Shown: positions 63,963 through 64,000 of the stretch, piece after piece
Layout: each line of letters starts with the position of its first letter
Numbering within the stretch: the first letter of the stretch is position 1
Assembly: GCA_016859345.1 (NCBI GenBank)
Contig: CM029115.1
Coordinates: 13,142,501 to 13,206,500, forward strand
From: Istiophorus platypterus
Lineage: Eukaryota > Chordata > Actinopteri > Istiophoriformes > Istiophoridae
Direction of reading: 5' to 3'
Length of the DNA stretch: 64,000 nt
Program-made: the position numbers and the translations under genes
The notes under the pieces: generated by a model
Told to the model about the DNA's origin: nothing
The model's input: only the letters and a program-made list of their open reading frames with translations
Database searches by the model: none

Positions 63963-64000
63963 GGTGGGGAAACAAAGTGCAGCCAGAAGTCACTCCGACG
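63707..64000 (-). promoter_or_regulatory. CpG-rich 5' region of rgmb
   Basis: The region upstream of the rgmb start codon, together with exon 1, is the most CpG-rich part of this end of the window, as expected for a developmental gene promoter. It holds a CTT repeat (63786-63815, read as purine-rich GAA on the gene strand) and a GA run (63930-63953). No TATA box is evident. The transcription start may lie outside the window. Confidence 0.5.

Overview
The window is nuclear DNA of a bony fish, probably a percomorph teleost. All recognisable genes are intron-rich with GT-AG junctions. The protein families are vertebrate (urea transporter, leucyl-cystinyl aminopeptidase, ER aminopeptidase 2, repulsive guidance molecule B). 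The noncoding DNA is full of (CA)n/(TG)n microsatellites and worn dispersed repeats typical of teleosts. There are no bacterial-style operons, CRISPR arrays or rRNA/tRNA genes that I can see.

Layout. 1-14.15 kb: no recognised gene; microsatellites, a LINE 3' end, other dispersed repeats, two blocks that look like conserved noncoding elements, and one speculative two-exon small ORF (9446-9798). 14.2-18.55 kb, plus strand: a ten-exon urea transporter (slc14a2-like, 520 aa) with its own TATA box and polyadenylation signals. 18.56-30.84 kb: no gene I can support; part is probably 3' UTR of the next gene. 30.84-43.2 kb, minus: lnpep (22 coding exons, 1041 aa). 44.57-51.2 kb, minus: erap2 (20 coding exons, 942 aa), with a likely noncoding first exon near 51.93 kb and a perfect interferon-stimulated response element just upstream. 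52.87-54.8 kb, plus: a compact gene encoding a leader, one Ig C1-like domain, a cysteine-containing connecting peptide and a TCR-alpha-type transmembrane helix. I read it as a teleost pre-T-cell-receptor alpha (ptcra), and it is the most interesting item here. 54.8-63.7 kb, minus: rgmb (3 coding exons, 477 aa), whose 3' end faces that of the ptcra candidate.

How the genes fit together. erap2 and lnpep are paralogous M1 zinc aminopeptidases in tandem, as in the human 5q15 ERAP-LNPEP cluster. erap2 trims peptides for MHC class I, and lnpep trims peptides in endosomes. The ptcra candidate would act in thymocyte beta-selection, so the interval from erap2 to ptcra is an immune pair divergently arranged around an ISRE-containing region. 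rgmb belongs to the same human 5q15 neighbourhood, which supports conserved synteny; the urea transporter and ptcra have different neighbours in human. Exon boundaries were worked out by hand from splice signals and reading-frame continuity: every intron phase in the five main gene models closes. Family assignments rest on remembered motifs and homologous sequences, not on a database search.
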